Below are positions 44,398 through 53,583 of a stretch of DNA of 64,000 nucleotides, one piece after another. The stretch's first letter is position 1. Each line of letters opens with the position of its first letter. This stretch comes from Dyadobacter fermentans DSM 18053 (GTDB lineage Bacteria; Bacteroidota; Bacteroidia; Cytophagales; Spirosomataceae). A program made the position numbers and the translations under genes. The stretch covers positions 4,069,501-4,133,500 of the forward strand of contig NC_013037.1 of the NCBI RefSeq assembly GCF_000023125.1, written 5' to 3'. A model generated the notes under the pieces. The model did no database searches. It was given only the letters and a program-made list of their open reading frames with translations, and was not told the DNA's origin.

Positions 44398-44454
44398 TAA
44401 TATATTCACACGCAAAATCAATCAGCCACATCATAACAACGCAACGGAGCATTA

Positions 44455-45561
44455 ATGAAACAATATGATTATCTGGTAGTAGGTGCAGGTTTGTGGGGAT
44501 CGGTATTTGCCCATGAGGCAACCAAACGCGGCAAGAAATGCCTGGTCATCGACCGCCGTGACCATATCGGCGGCAACGTGTATTGCGAGAATGTGGAAGG
44601 TATTAATGTGCATAAATACGGTGCACACATATTCCACACCAACGACAAGGATATCTGGGACTATGTCAATTCCTTCGTGGAGTTTAACCGGTACACCAAC
44701 TCTCCGGTTGCAAATTTTAACGGCGAGCTGTATAACCTGCCCTTTAATATGAACACTTTCTACCAGCTATGGAAAGTGCGCACACCCGAAGAAGCGAAGG
44801 AAAAAATCCGCCAGCAGGTGGAAGAAGCCGGCATTAAAGACCCGCAAAACCTGGAAGAACAGGCGATTTCGCTCGTAGGAACCGACATTTACGAGAAGCT
44901 GATCAAAGCTTATACCGAAAAGCAATGGGGAAGAAAAGCTACCGAACTGCCGGCATTCATTATCAAACGGCTCCCTGTTCGCTTCACGTTCGATAATAAC
45001 TATTTCAACGATCGCTACCAGGGAATCCCCATCGGCGGTTACAACAAGCTTACCGAAGGATTGCTGAATGGCGTGGACGTGCGCCTGGGCGTCGATTTCT
45101 TCAAAGAAAGAGAATCACTCACCGAGCTTGCTGAAACGATCGTCTACACCGGCCCGATCGACGAGTATTTCGATTTCCGCTTCGGCCAGCTCGAATACCG
45201 CAGCCTGCGATTCGATAACCAGCTGCTGGATCAGGAAAATTACCAGGGCAATGCGGTGGTAAACTATACGGACGGTGAAACGCCCTTTACCCGCATTATC
45301 GAACACAAGCACTTCGAGTTTGGTACACAGCCCAAAACGGTAATCACGCACGAATACCCGCAGGAATGGGTAAAAGGAGCCGAGCCGTACTACCCGGTGA
45401 ACGACGACAAGAATACCGCTGTGTTCAACCAGTACAAAGCCCTCGCGGCGGAAGAACCCAACGTGATCTTCGGTGGCAGGCTCGCTGAATACCGGTATTA
45501 TGATATGCACCAGGTGGTAGCGTCCGCCCTCAAAAAAGTGAAGGTACACTTCGATTCATAA
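44455..45561 (+). CDS. glf: UDP-galactopyranose mutase
   Basis: A 368-aa flavoenzyme converting UDP-galactopyranose to UDP-galactofuranose. The FAD-binding N-terminus is VVGAGLWGSVFAHEATKRG, followed by DRRDHIGGNVY. Later motifs are KYGAHIFHTNDKDIWDY, KQWGRKATELPAFIIKRLPVR and the C-terminal YRYYDMHQVVASAL. It supplies Galf for a surface glycan, consistent with the polysaccharide genes that follow, but it has its own terminator. Confidence 0.97.
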   Translation: MKQYDYLVVGAGLWGSVFAHEATKRGKKCLVIDRRDHIGGNVYCENVEGINVHKYGAHIFHTNDKDIWDYVNSFVEFNRYTNSPVANFNGELYNLPFNMNTFYQLWKVRTPEEAKEKIRQQVEEAGIKDPQNLEEQAISLVGTDIYEKLIKAYTEKQWGRKATELPAFIIKRLPVRFTFDNNYFNDRYQGIPIGGYNKLTEGLLNGVDVRLGVDFFKERESLTELAETIVYTGPIDEYFDFRFGQLEYRSLRFDNQLLDQENYQGNAVVNYTDGETPFTRIIEHKHFEFGTQPKTVITHEYPQEWVKGAEPYYPVNDDKNTAVFNQYKALAAEEPNVIFGGRLAEYRYYDMHQVVASALKKVKVHFDS

Positions 45562-45574
45562 TTTTTTTTCGTTC

Positions 45575-45610
45575 AAAAAGCCTGTTTCAACGCGTTGGGA
45601 CAGGCTTTTT
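45575..45610 (+). terminator. Terminator after glf
   Basis: An 11-bp stem AAAAAGCCTGT/ACAGGCTTTTT (45575-45585 with 45600-45610) encloses a small palindrome, CAACGCGTTG, and ends in five T's. Confidence 0.92.
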
Positions 45611-45707
45611 GCGTTTATGGAGATTATTTTAGAAAATTCTTTGTAGAAGTCGCGTTACCAAAATAACCTGTCAGCGTCTAAATCATACCTACTAAAATGT
45701 GTATGCG

Positions 45708-47969
45708 ATGCTGACAACAAAAGGCCCCACCAACGACTACCCGCCATTCCAGGACTGGGCGAACCATCCATTATGGAAAGCCATTCAATTCCGCTGGTAC
45801 TGGCTGGTCGTCTCGCCCATTGTGTCCCTCTTGCTGGGGACGGCTTTCCTGCGTTACAAAACGCCGCGCTACCAAGTCACTGCTTCCCTCATGGTCCGCG
45901 ACGATTCCCGGGGAAGCGATTTGCACGAAACGGCCCTCCTCGAAGAGCTCGGGCTGCCCGATGCCGCGGGGAGTGTGGAAAATGAAATTGAAATACTCAA
46001 AAGCCGCACATTGCTCGGTCAGGTGGTCGACGATCTGCATCTCACGATCCAATACTTCGCCTCCGGTCTCCTCAAAACCACCGAGCTTTACGAAAAGGCC
46101 CCCTATCGCGTAAGGTTTATTCAAAAGCAGCCTCCACGTCCTGAAACATATCATATTGTAAGGCAAGCGGGTGATTTTTACATAATAGAAATTTCCGGCA
46201 GCCGCTTTAGAGGGAGGTTTAGCAGCCCATTGGCGCTGCCCCAAGGCGTAGCTGTGATTGTGGACACTACCCGTTTCAAACCTTCTGCTCTTTACCAGTA
46301 TTCTTTCAGGACACTTGCAAAAGAGACGGTCGTCGATCACTACGCCCGCACGCTCTCCATTCAGGCGCCGAACAAAATCGCCAGCATGGTTAACCTTTCC
46401 ATTCAGGACGTGCTAGCCCGAAAAGGCGAAGCCATATTGAAGCAACTGATTGTACGGTATCAAAAGGCAAGTATCGACGAGAAAAACAAGGTAGCGGACA
46501 ATACTATTGCTTTTATTAATCACAATCTGGAAAGGGTTTCGGCCGAACTGGCCAGCGTTGAAACGAACATCGAAGGCCTGCGTAAGCAGCATAAGCTGAT
46601 CGACATCGCAGAAGACACCCGGCAGGCCCTCCAAAAGCTTGCTGCCAACACGTCGGAAGAAAGGGAATGGGCTACCCATTTGAAAATCGTTCAGTTGCTG
46701 GAAGATCATTTACGCAAGAGCCCATCGACGGCCATCCCTTCCCTCCTCTATCCGCAGGAAAGCAATTTCTCCGCTCTCGCATCCACCTTCAATGAAATGC
46801 AGCTGAACCGCGTGAAAGCGCTCACCACCCTCGCGCCCAACCATCCTGCCGTTACCACGCTCGACAGCCAGATTGCAGCCGCCAGGGGCAATCTTTTCGA
46901 CGCGATCCACCAGCAAAAGCAGGAACTGGCGCTCCGCCTCGCCTCCGTTCACGCCTATGGCAAAGGCTTCCATGCCGAAATCATTCAAATTCCGACGCAT
47001 CAGCGGGCGCTTTTAACCCACTCGCGAGAGCAGGGCATTCAGCAGGAGTTATACCTGTTTTTACTCAAAAAAAGAATGGAAACGGCTATTTCCCGTTCTG
47101 CAAACATCGCCAACGCCCGGGTAATCGACCCGCCCAAAGCAGGCATCGCGCCCACATTTCCCAACCCGGCGCTGACCATTCTCGTGGCTTTGTTCGCCGG
47201 CATTCTTGCACCCATATCGACGCTTTACGTTGCCCGCATACTGAACAACAAAGTCACGTCCAAAGAGGACATCCTGCTGCATTGCAATGCGGTGATCATC
47301 GGCGAAATCAGTCAGCAGAAACCAAATTCCCGTTTCACAGTTGCCGATAGCCGGAGCCTGGTCAGCGAGCAATTCCGCTCGTTGCGGACAAACATCCGGT
47401 TCATTTCCGGCGCGCGGCCCCACACCGTGATCCTGCTTACATCCGCAATGGGTGGAGAAGGCAAGTCGTTCGTCGCCGCGCACCTGGCGCATTCGCTCGC
47501 GCTCGCGAGCAAAAGTGTGTTGCTGGTTGACCTCGATCTTCGGAAACCATCGCTCGCCCAACTTCTGAAATTGAAAAACGAGGGCATTACCGAGTCGATT
47601 GCTTCGAGTTCCAAACCTGAAATTCAAGCCGCCGGTAGGGAGCATTCCTTCGATTTCATTGCCGCAGGCGCGCCTTGCCCCGGCGCCGGTGAAATCGTGC
47701 TTTCTTCCCATTTGACCGGGTTGATTTCGTCGCTCAGATGTCGATACGACTATATTCTGCTGGACAGCCCGCCCATAGGCCTGGTGGCCGACGCCGGTGT
47801 GTTGGGTTCCCACGCCGATATGACGCTGTACATCGTGCGGCAGCACTTCACATTTCTGCACCAGCTAGCCGACATGAAAAGGCTGCACGAGCAGTCACTT
47901 TTGCCGGATCTGCACGTGATCCTGAACGGTACGCGCGACCTGCACCGCTATCAGTACAATTACTATTAA
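45708..47969 (+). CDS. Wzc-like chain-length determinant and tyrosine kinase
   Basis: About 753 aa from ATG 45708; an in-frame GTG at 45699 is the alternative. The Wzz domain has membrane helices at about 28-48 and 485-505, with a long coiled-coil periplasmic part between. The cytoplasmic BY-kinase has Walker A SAMGGEGKSFVAAHLA (about 580), Walker A' LLVDLDLRKPS (about 610) and Walker B YILLDSPPIG (about 680). The C-terminus has the Tyr cluster RYQYNYY, the likely autophosphorylation tail. It controls polymer length in a Wzy-dependent capsule or exopolysaccharide system. No Wza-type export protein or Wzb phosphatase is next to it. It is 27 bp upstream of neuB. Confidence 0.93.
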   Translation: MLTTKGPTNDYPPFQDWANHPLWKAIQFRWYWLVVSPIVSLLLGTAFLRYKTPRYQVTASLMVRDDSRGSDLHETALLEELGLPDAAGSVENEIEILKSRTLLGQVVDDLHLTIQYFASGLLKTTELYEKAPYRVRFIQKQPPRPETYHIVRQAGDFYIIEISGSRFRGRFSSPLALPQGVAVIVDTTRFKPSALYQYSFRTLAKETVVDHYARTLSIQAPNKIASMVNLSIQDVLARKGEAILKQLIVRYQKASIDEKNKVADNTIAFINHNLERVSAELASVETNIEGLRKQHKLIDIAEDTRQALQKLAANTSEEREWATHLKIVQLLEDHLRKSPSTAIPSLLYPQESNFSALASTFNEMQLNRVKALTTLAPNHPAVTTLDSQIAAARGNLFDAIHQQKQELALRLASVHAYGKGFHAEIIQIPTHQRALLTHSREQGIQQELYLFLLKKRMETAISRSANIANARVIDPPKAGIAPTFPNPALTILVALFAGILAPISTLYVARILNNKVTSKEDILLHCNAVIIGEISQQKPNSRFTVADSRSLVSEQFRSLRTNIRFISGARPHTVILLTSAMGGEGKSFVAAHLAHSLALASKSVLLVDLDLRKPSLAQLLKLKNEGITESIASSSKPEIQAAGREHSFDFIAAGAPCPGAGEIVLSSHLTGLISSLRCRYDYILLDSPPIGLVADAGVLGSHADMTLYIVRQHFTFLHQLADMKRLHEQSLLPDLHVILNGTRDLHRYQYNYY

Positions 47970-47996
47970 TTAACTCACATTCAAATAAACACACTT

Positions 47997-49010
47997 ATGA
48001 AACATCAGATTTACATCATTGGCGAGGTTGGGCAGGCGCACGAGGGGAGCTTGTCGCTGGCGCATTCGTACATTAATGCACTCGCCCAGTCGGGTGCGAA
48101 TGCGGCTAAGTTTCAGGTTCATATTGCCGAAGCGGAGAGCAGCATTTACGAAGATTTCCGCGTCAAAATGCCTTATTTGAGCGGCTCTCGCTTCGATTAC
48201 TGGAAGGCCATGGAATTTTCCCGCGATGAATGGGTCGGACTGAAAATGCATTGCGAAAAAGTAGGGCTTGATTTTCTCGCCAGCCCGTTTTCCCTGGCTG
48301 CGGTGGAATTGCTCACTGATATCGGCGTTTCCGCATTTAAAATTGGGTCGGGGGAGGTGGATAACCTGCTGATGCTCGACAAGATCGCGGCTACCGGCAA
48401 ACCGGTCATTTTATCGTCCGGCCTGAGTTCATGGGCGGAGCTGGACCAGGCGGTGGCATTCCTGCAATCGCGGAAAGTGATCGTTTCTGTTCTTCAATGC
48501 ACCACGGCCTACCCTACCAAGCCGCATCAGTGGGGAATGAATGTATTGCACGAAATGGGCCTGCGCTACAAGGTTCCGGTGGGCTACTCGGATCATTCGG
48601 GCGACGTTTTTGCCTGCCTCGCCGCGGCCGCTATCGGCGCGCGCATTCTGGAATTCCATATCACATTTGATAAAAGAATGAGCAATCCCGACGCTTCCTC
48701 ATCGCTGACCCTCCGGCAGGCCGCCACGCTGATTGCCGGTATCAGAAGCATTGAAACTGCGCTCAATTTTCCCGTTGATAAAGATGCGAATGCCGTTTTT
48801 TCCAGGCTGAAAAGCATGTTTGGCAAATCCCTCGCCGTTAATCGTGACCTGCGGAAAGGCGAACGGATACAATGCAGCGACCTGGAAACGAAAAAGCCCG
48901 CCGGTTTCGGGCTGGCCGTCACGCGCTACCAGGAAGTGCTGGGCAAAACGCTCGCACGGGATATTGCGCAATGGGAATTTCTTACCGAAAACCATCTGGA
49001 CCATGCGTAA
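47997..49010 (+). CDS. neuB: N-acetylneuraminate synthase family protein (NeuB)
   Basis: A 337-aa protein of typical NeuB length: a TIM barrel (about 1-275) that condenses phosphoenolpyruvate with ManNAc or a related sugar, and an SAF antifreeze-like domain (about 280-337, KSLAVNRDLRKGE). Key residues are seen in IYIIGEVGQAHEG, FKIGSGEVDNL, PVILSSGLSSW, QCTTAYPT and GYSDHSGD. The next genes encode the ManNAc-forming epimerase and the CMP-transferase, so the product is probably Neu5Ac. A legionaminic-type sugar would need other genes not seen here. It overlaps neuC by 8 bp. Confidence 0.93.
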   Translation: MKHQIYIIGEVGQAHEGSLSLAHSYINALAQSGANAAKFQVHIAEAESSIYEDFRVKMPYLSGSRFDYWKAMEFSRDEWVGLKMHCEKVGLDFLASPFSLAAVELLTDIGVSAFKIGSGEVDNLLMLDKIAATGKPVILSSGLSSWAELDQAVAFLQSRKVIVSVLQCTTAYPTKPHQWGMNVLHEMGLRYKVPVGYSDHSGDVFACLAAAAIGARILEFHITFDKRMSNPDASSSLTLRQAATLIAGIRSIETALNFPVDKDANAVFSRLKSMFGKSLAVNRDLRKGERIQCSDLETKKPAGFGLAVTRYQEVLGKTLARDIAQWEFLTENHLDHA

Positions 49011-50148
49011 AATCTGCGTTGTCATCACCGCCCGGGCCAGTTATAGCCGCATCAAGACGGTATTGCAGGCGATCCAGGCGCATCCTCAGCTCGATTTGCA
49101 GATTGTCGTCGCAGGAAGTGCGCTCATAAGCAAGTTTGGAAATATCCTGCCTCAGCTTGAAGCCGAAAACCTGCCTGTTTCTGCCATTATCTCCAACCTG
49201 CTCGATACCGAAAGCAGCACGGCATCGGCAAAAACGACGGGGCTCGCGATCATTGAGCTGGCTACATTTTTTGCCAATCACCGGCCCGACGTGGTCGTGA
49301 CGGTCGCCGACCGCTTCGAAACTATTGCCACAGCCATCGCGGCAATTAATATGAACATCCCCCTCGCGCACATTCAGGGCGGCGAAGTGACGGGCAATAT
49401 CGACGACAGGATCAGAAACAGCATTTCGCAACTCGCGGACCTGCATTTTACGGCGACCCGGCAGGCCCGTACCAGGCTCATGGGCATGGGGCTGCCTGCT
49501 CAGAAGGTGTATTGTACCGGCTGCCCGTCGATAGACCTCGTTCGGCAGCACAGGCATATTGATTTCGATCCTTATAAGATGTACGGCGGTATCGGGGCGC
49601 GACCGGATTTGAATAAGCCTTATCTCGTGGTACTGCAACATCCCGTCACCACCGAAATCATCCATTCGAAATGGCAGATAGTATGCACGCTACGCGCATT
49701 GGCGACGCTCGGCATGCCTGTCGTCTGGTTTTGGCCCAATGCCGACCCGGGTACGGACGGAACTGCACAGGGTATCAGGGCATTCCGCGAGGCAAATCCG
49801 GGACTTCCGTTTCATTATTTCAAACACATGGAGTCGGACCACTTCATTCAGTTGCTGAAAAACAGCGCTTGCCTGGTGGGAAATTCGAGTGTCGGCATAC
49901 GCGAATGCAGTGCGCTGGGTGTACCGGCGGTAAACATCGGAAGCAGGCAGCGGGGGCGCGAACGTGGCAGCAATGTCGTCGACTGCATCCCGGATGCGGA
50001 TGCGATTGTGGCTGCCGTAAAGCAACAATTGGCGCACGGTCATTACCCTCCGGTTGCCATTTACGGTGACGGCGACGCAGGCGTCCGGATCGCCGACAGG
50101 CTTGCCACAGTCCCTTTTATTCTCAAAAAACACCTCCTGCCATCATGA
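49003..50148 (+). CDS. neuC: UDP-N-acetylglucosamine 2-epimerase, hydrolysing (NeuC)
   Basis: About 381 aa from ATG 49003; the frame is open further upstream inside neuB, but homologues start MRKICVVITARASYSR. It has the two-domain GT-B-like epimerase fold: AHIQGGEVTGNIDDRIRN, DRFETIATAIAA, a central YLVVLQHPVTTE and the UDP-binding GNSSVGIRECSALGVP near the C-terminus. It makes ManNAc from UDP-GlcNAc for NeuB. Short overlaps at both ends (8 bp with neuB, 4 bp with neuA) indicate translational coupling. Confidence 0.93.
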   Translation: MRKICVVITARASYSRIKTVLQAIQAHPQLDLQIVVAGSALISKFGNILPQLEAENLPVSAIISNLLDTESSTASAKTTGLAIIELATFFANHRPDVVVTVADRFETIATAIAAINMNIPLAHIQGGEVTGNIDDRIRNSISQLADLHFTATRQARTRLMGMGLPAQKVYCTGCPSIDLVRQHRHIDFDPYKMYGGIGARPDLNKPYLVVLQHPVTTEIIHSKWQIVCTLRALATLGMPVVWFWPNADPGTDGTAQGIRAFREANPGLPFHYFKHMESDHFIQLLKNSACLVGNSSVGIRECSALGVPAVNIGSRQRGRERGSNVVDCIPDADAIVAAVKQQLAHGHYPPVAIYGDGDAGVRIADRLATVPFILKKHLLPS

Positions 50149-50879
50149 ATACACGTGTTTCAAAAATCCTTGGGCTCATTCCGGCGCGAAAAGGCTCGAA
50201 AGGCGTTCCCGGCAAAAACATGAAACTGCTTGGCGGCGTACCGCTTATCCGTTACACGATCGATGCGGCACTGGAATCAGAGCTGCTGACAACCCTTTTG
50301 GTGTCCACAGACTGTCCGGAAATAGCAGCCTTCGCCAACCGGTTCCAGCCCGAATGTGCTCCATTTATGCGGCCTGAATACCTTGCGACAGACCATTCGC
50401 CGATGATCGGCGTTGTGGCGCATGCTTTGGATTATGCCGAGGCCATTCACGGGGAGTTTGAATATGTAGTGTTACTCCAACCGACCTGCCCATTCCGGCC
50501 GCCGGGCATTATTGACGCCACAATCCGGCATATTACCATGCACAATTTCGATAGCCTGATCTCGGTATGGAAAATCCCCGACGCATTCAATCCGCTCTGG
50601 GCTTATTGGCTGAATGGCGATTCTCTGGAAAAAGCATTACCGCAAGGTCCAACCGTTACCCGCCGGCAAGACTTGCCGGACAGCTATCACCGGGACGGGG
50701 AGATTTACATTGCGAAGACATCGCTTGTTCGCGCGGGGTGCCTGACAGGCGGAAAAATAGCTGCATGGCCCAATGAGAATGCTTTTGGAATCAATATCGA
50801 CACACCTGCCGACTGGCTGGCAGCCGAAAACCTCTTCGCAAAATGGAAAGAGCAAACAAAAAACGCATTCTCTTGCTGA
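50145..50879 (+). CDS. neuA: Acylneuraminate cytidylyltransferase (NeuA)
   Basis: A 244-aa protein. The nucleotide-binding start is LGLIPARKGSKGVPGKNMKLL (about 10-30; RKGSKGVPGKN binds CTP). VVLLQPTCPFRPP and RRQDLPDSYHRDGEIYI follow, the latter typical of CMP-sialic acid synthetases. It activates the nonulosonic acid as CMP-sugar. Its 3' end overlaps the next gene by 37 bp. Confidence 0.94.
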   Translation: MNTRVSKILGLIPARKGSKGVPGKNMKLLGGVPLIRYTIDAALESELLTTLLVSTDCPEIAAFANRFQPECAPFMRPEYLATDHSPMIGVVAHALDYAEAIHGEFEYVVLLQPTCPFRPPGIIDATIRHITMHNFDSLISVWKIPDAFNPLWAYWLNGDSLEKALPQGPTVTRRQDLPDSYHRDGEIYIAKTSLVRAGCLTGGKIAAWPNENAFGINIDTPADWLAAENLFAKWKEQTKNAFSC

Positions 50880-52201
50880 TTACCAATCCGTTCGCCGCGA
50901 TCAATGTCATCCATTCGGGACTGTTGAGTGAGTTGGAAAAGTGTTATGAAATCTCGGTGATGTCGGATTTACTGACCGAAGGCGACGTGGGCAGCTTTAA
51001 CGAGCATTTCAAACTGAATATGCATTTGATGGAAACGCCCGTCGCGTCGGCACCGGGGTTCATCAGGCGGCTGCGCATTTTTCAAACGGTGCTTTTTGGC
51101 CTGTTCTTCGACGTGGCCACGATCCGAATCAAGCTCATGGAAAAAGGTGCCTTGGTCCATAAGCTTTTCTGCATAGCAAGACAATCCAGCCTGCTGATAT
51201 TTCTGAGCGGTCGCTTGCTCATTTATTTAAGACGCTGGCTCATTCGCAAGATGACCCACCCAGCCCGCTATGCATCTCTGGCGGAATGCCAATTTGATGC
51301 TGTCCTTTCTACCTCTCCGCTTGATATGCGCGAAAACGAGATCATGAACTCGCTCAAAGCTTACGGCGTGCGCGGCATATCGATGATCATCAGTTGGGAC
51401 AACCTAACTTCCAAAGGGATTATCAATGCCGATGCCGGACTGGTGCTCGTTTGGAGTGAAACCATGGCGCGGGAATTCGATCGGTTCTACTGGCTTTTTG
51501 GAGACAATGCGACCGTCCGGATTGTCGGCGTTCCAAGATTTGACGTTTACCACCGAAATACCTGCAAGAAATCCCTCCCGGCGGCAATGCGAATGGCCGA
51601 TGAAGGTCGCGCGACGCACAAGATCCTCTTTTCCACCGGAGCCGCCAAACACCATTCCTGCCAGAATTATATCATTGACGACCTCCTGGAATATGCTAAA
51701 ACACAGCCGGGCCTTGCCATTCTCGTAAGATGCCACCCAGCCGATGACCCGGCGCGCTACGTACGGTACACTTCCTGTGGAAATGTGCGCCTATTCCAGC
51801 CGTTCGCAGGAAACGAGACGCCTCCGGCTGACTTCTTGGAAACGTTGCGTGCCCAGCTCAGTCTCTGTAGGGTTTGCGTACAGGTAGCGTCAACGATGTT
51901 TCTGGACGCTGCGGCGTGCAACACGCCGGTCATTAGTATTGCCTACGACGCGCGGGACGATGTGCCATATGCGCATTCGGTAAGACGGTATTATGATTAT
52001 TCGCACCATTTGCCGCCGCACGCTTTCTTACAGGCAAGCGTCGTTCGCAAACGGCAGGAGCTATTTGGCAAACTGGATGAAATCCTGGAAACCCATGCAG
52101 CCACAAGCACTCTCAGGAATGCCATAGCACCGCTCGTGCATCACAGCGGCCCCGATTCCGTTTCGGCAACTGCACAACACATTCGGGAATGGCTGGGTTA
52201 G
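50843..52201 (+). CDS. Putative GT-B-fold glycosyltransferase of the sialic acid operon
   Basis: A 452-aa protein with no membrane anchor predicted except a hydrophobic stretch near residue 100-130. It has a Rossmann-like start, KKRILLLITNPFAAINVIHSG. Middle motifs are MIISWDNLTSKGIINADAG and VVGVPRFD-like (IVGVPRFDVY). The second domain has ILFSTGAAKHH, LVRCHPADDPARYV and VASTMFLDAAACNTPVISI, the pattern of the nucleotide-sugar half of GT-B enzymes and of some capsule and teichoic-acid-type transferases. It directly follows neuA with a 37-bp overlap, so it is the first candidate for the enzyme that uses CMP-sialic acid. The exact family is not recognised. Confidence 0.6.
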   Translation: MERANKKRILLLITNPFAAINVIHSGLLSELEKCYEISVMSDLLTEGDVGSFNEHFKLNMHLMETPVASAPGFIRRLRIFQTVLFGLFFDVATIRIKLMEKGALVHKLFCIARQSSLLIFLSGRLLIYLRRWLIRKMTHPARYASLAECQFDAVLSTSPLDMRENEIMNSLKAYGVRGISMIISWDNLTSKGIINADAGLVLVWSETMAREFDRFYWLFGDNATVRIVGVPRFDVYHRNTCKKSLPAAMRMADEGRATHKILFSTGAAKHHSCQNYIIDDLLEYAKTQPGLAILVRCHPADDPARYVRYTSCGNVRLFQPFAGNETPPADFLETLRAQLSLCRVCVQVASTMFLDAAACNTPVISIAYDARDDVPYAHSVRRYYDYSHHLPPHAFLQASVVRKRQELFGKLDEILETHAATSTLRNAIAPLVHHSGPDSVSATAQHIREWLG

Positions 52202-53583
52202 TGCTGGAAATGCTCGTAAAAGCATGGCTGGCAATGGGCATTGCCTGGGTGCTCACCACGTTGTTCGACCCTGTGACCGCGCTCGGCGTGGGACAGGGGC
52301 AAATCGTGGCTGTATTCGGCTTTTACCTGTACTGCCTGATCGTGCTCGCGCTGCCTTCTGCGCACAAACCATTTCATGTGCTTAGCATTCCGTTTCTCAC
52401 GCAATTCTTACATCTTTTTCAGAAATACGACTTCTCCGCCGGCGCTAATTCGTTGTGGCGACTATTTCCATTTATAGTGATGGATCTCTACCTGCTATGC
52501 ATGCTGGCCCGGTTCAAAACCGGCCTGAGTCGCCCGGAGCAAAGCCTGCTGGCTTCGTGGGTGATCGTGCAGTTCCTGTTTATCATCATTTCTCCCAATT
52601 TAGAAAGGGTGATCATGGGTGCATTCGTATTGTTCCTCGTTACACTCCCGGCTGGTTTCCTGTATTTCAGCATATTCTCGCGTACACTGGGCTTCACCGG
52701 CCGCCTTGAACTGTATTGTTGCCTGCTATTCGTCATCCTCGCGCTCGGGACATTTGGATTGGTATTCTTCGGTGCGCGGTACAAAGGCGCTGAAAACCTG
52801 CTGGTGACGCGCAACATTTCGGATACCAATGTAACGATGGCCTATTTTATCCTGGTATGGCCCTTTGCTGTTCGCTATGCCAGCCGGATGAAGCTTCCGC
52901 TGCTGGCAACCTCGCTGCTGGTAATGCTCTTCGCCGGTGTGGTGGTACTGTCATTTTCGCGGGGTGCAGTGCTCATCGTCGGGCCTTATGTGGCTGGTAC
53001 GCTATTCATAATGGGCAGGTTCAGACACCTGCTCTGGTTCACGACTTCGGGAATTGCCTTATACCTCGGCTCCGACCATTTGACCCGCCTTCTCGACGTC
53101 GATCTGGCCTATTCCTGGCAACTTCGCTTCGCGGATTTCCCGGTGACGAAGCCTGGAATGGACGGTTTGCATGCAATCAGCGGCCGGGCGGAGATTCGGA
53201 AGCTTGCCTATTCGCTGTTCCTGGAAAGCCCGCTCTACGGGCATGGGATAGCGAGTTTTGAAGTGCTCGGCCCCGGCTACCGCGAGGCGCATTCGATGTT
53301 TTTCACGATGCTTGCGGAGCAGGGATTGATCGGTACGCTGTATTTGTACGCGGTGCTGCTGGCACTAGGGCGTCAGTTGTTACAAATGGCGCGCGTTGGC
53401 ACTGAATACTGGCCATTCCTCATGGCGTTTGGTGCCTATTTGCTGTTTAATCACGCCGTCGGGACGGTTTTTGTCATTATTCCTTCGAAAAGCCTGACGG
53501 TCAACTGCATTGCGCCGCTGCTGCTGATCTGCCTGTATTACTATTCGAAAAGCCTTTGCCAAAAGCTTGGGTCAGATGGCTAG
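52189..53583 (+). CDS. O-antigen/capsule polymerase (Wzy-like)
   Basis: A 464-aa integral membrane protein with about 11-12 hydrophobic segments and a large external loop (about 300-370) holding DGLHAISGRAEIRKLAYSLFLESPLYGHG and then YREAHSMFFTMLAEQG, as in Wzy and WaaL-type enzymes. It probably joins repeat units outside the membrane, using the length control of the Wzc protein upstream. The ATG at 52189 overlaps the previous gene by 13 bp; an ATG at 52210 is an alternative start. No flippase gene is visible in the operon. Confidence 0.85.
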   Translation: MAGLVLEMLVKAWLAMGIAWVLTTLFDPVTALGVGQGQIVAVFGFYLYCLIVLALPSAHKPFHVLSIPFLTQFLHLFQKYDFSAGANSLWRLFPFIVMDLYLLCMLARFKTGLSRPEQSLLASWVIVQFLFIIISPNLERVIMGAFVLFLVTLPAGFLYFSIFSRTLGFTGRLELYCCLLFVILALGTFGLVFFGARYKGAENLLVTRNISDTNVTMAYFILVWPFAVRYASRMKLPLLATSLLVMLFAGVVVLSFSRGAVLIVGPYVAGTLFIMGRFRHLLWFTTSGIALYLGSDHLTRLLDVDLAYSWQLRFADFPVTKPGMDGLHAISGRAEIRKLAYSLFLESPLYGHGIASFEVLGPGYREAHSMFFTMLAEQGLIGTLYLYAVLLALGRQLLQMARVGTEYWPFLMAFGAYLLFNHAVGTVFVIIPSKSLTVNCIAPLLLICLYYYSKSLCQKLGSDG

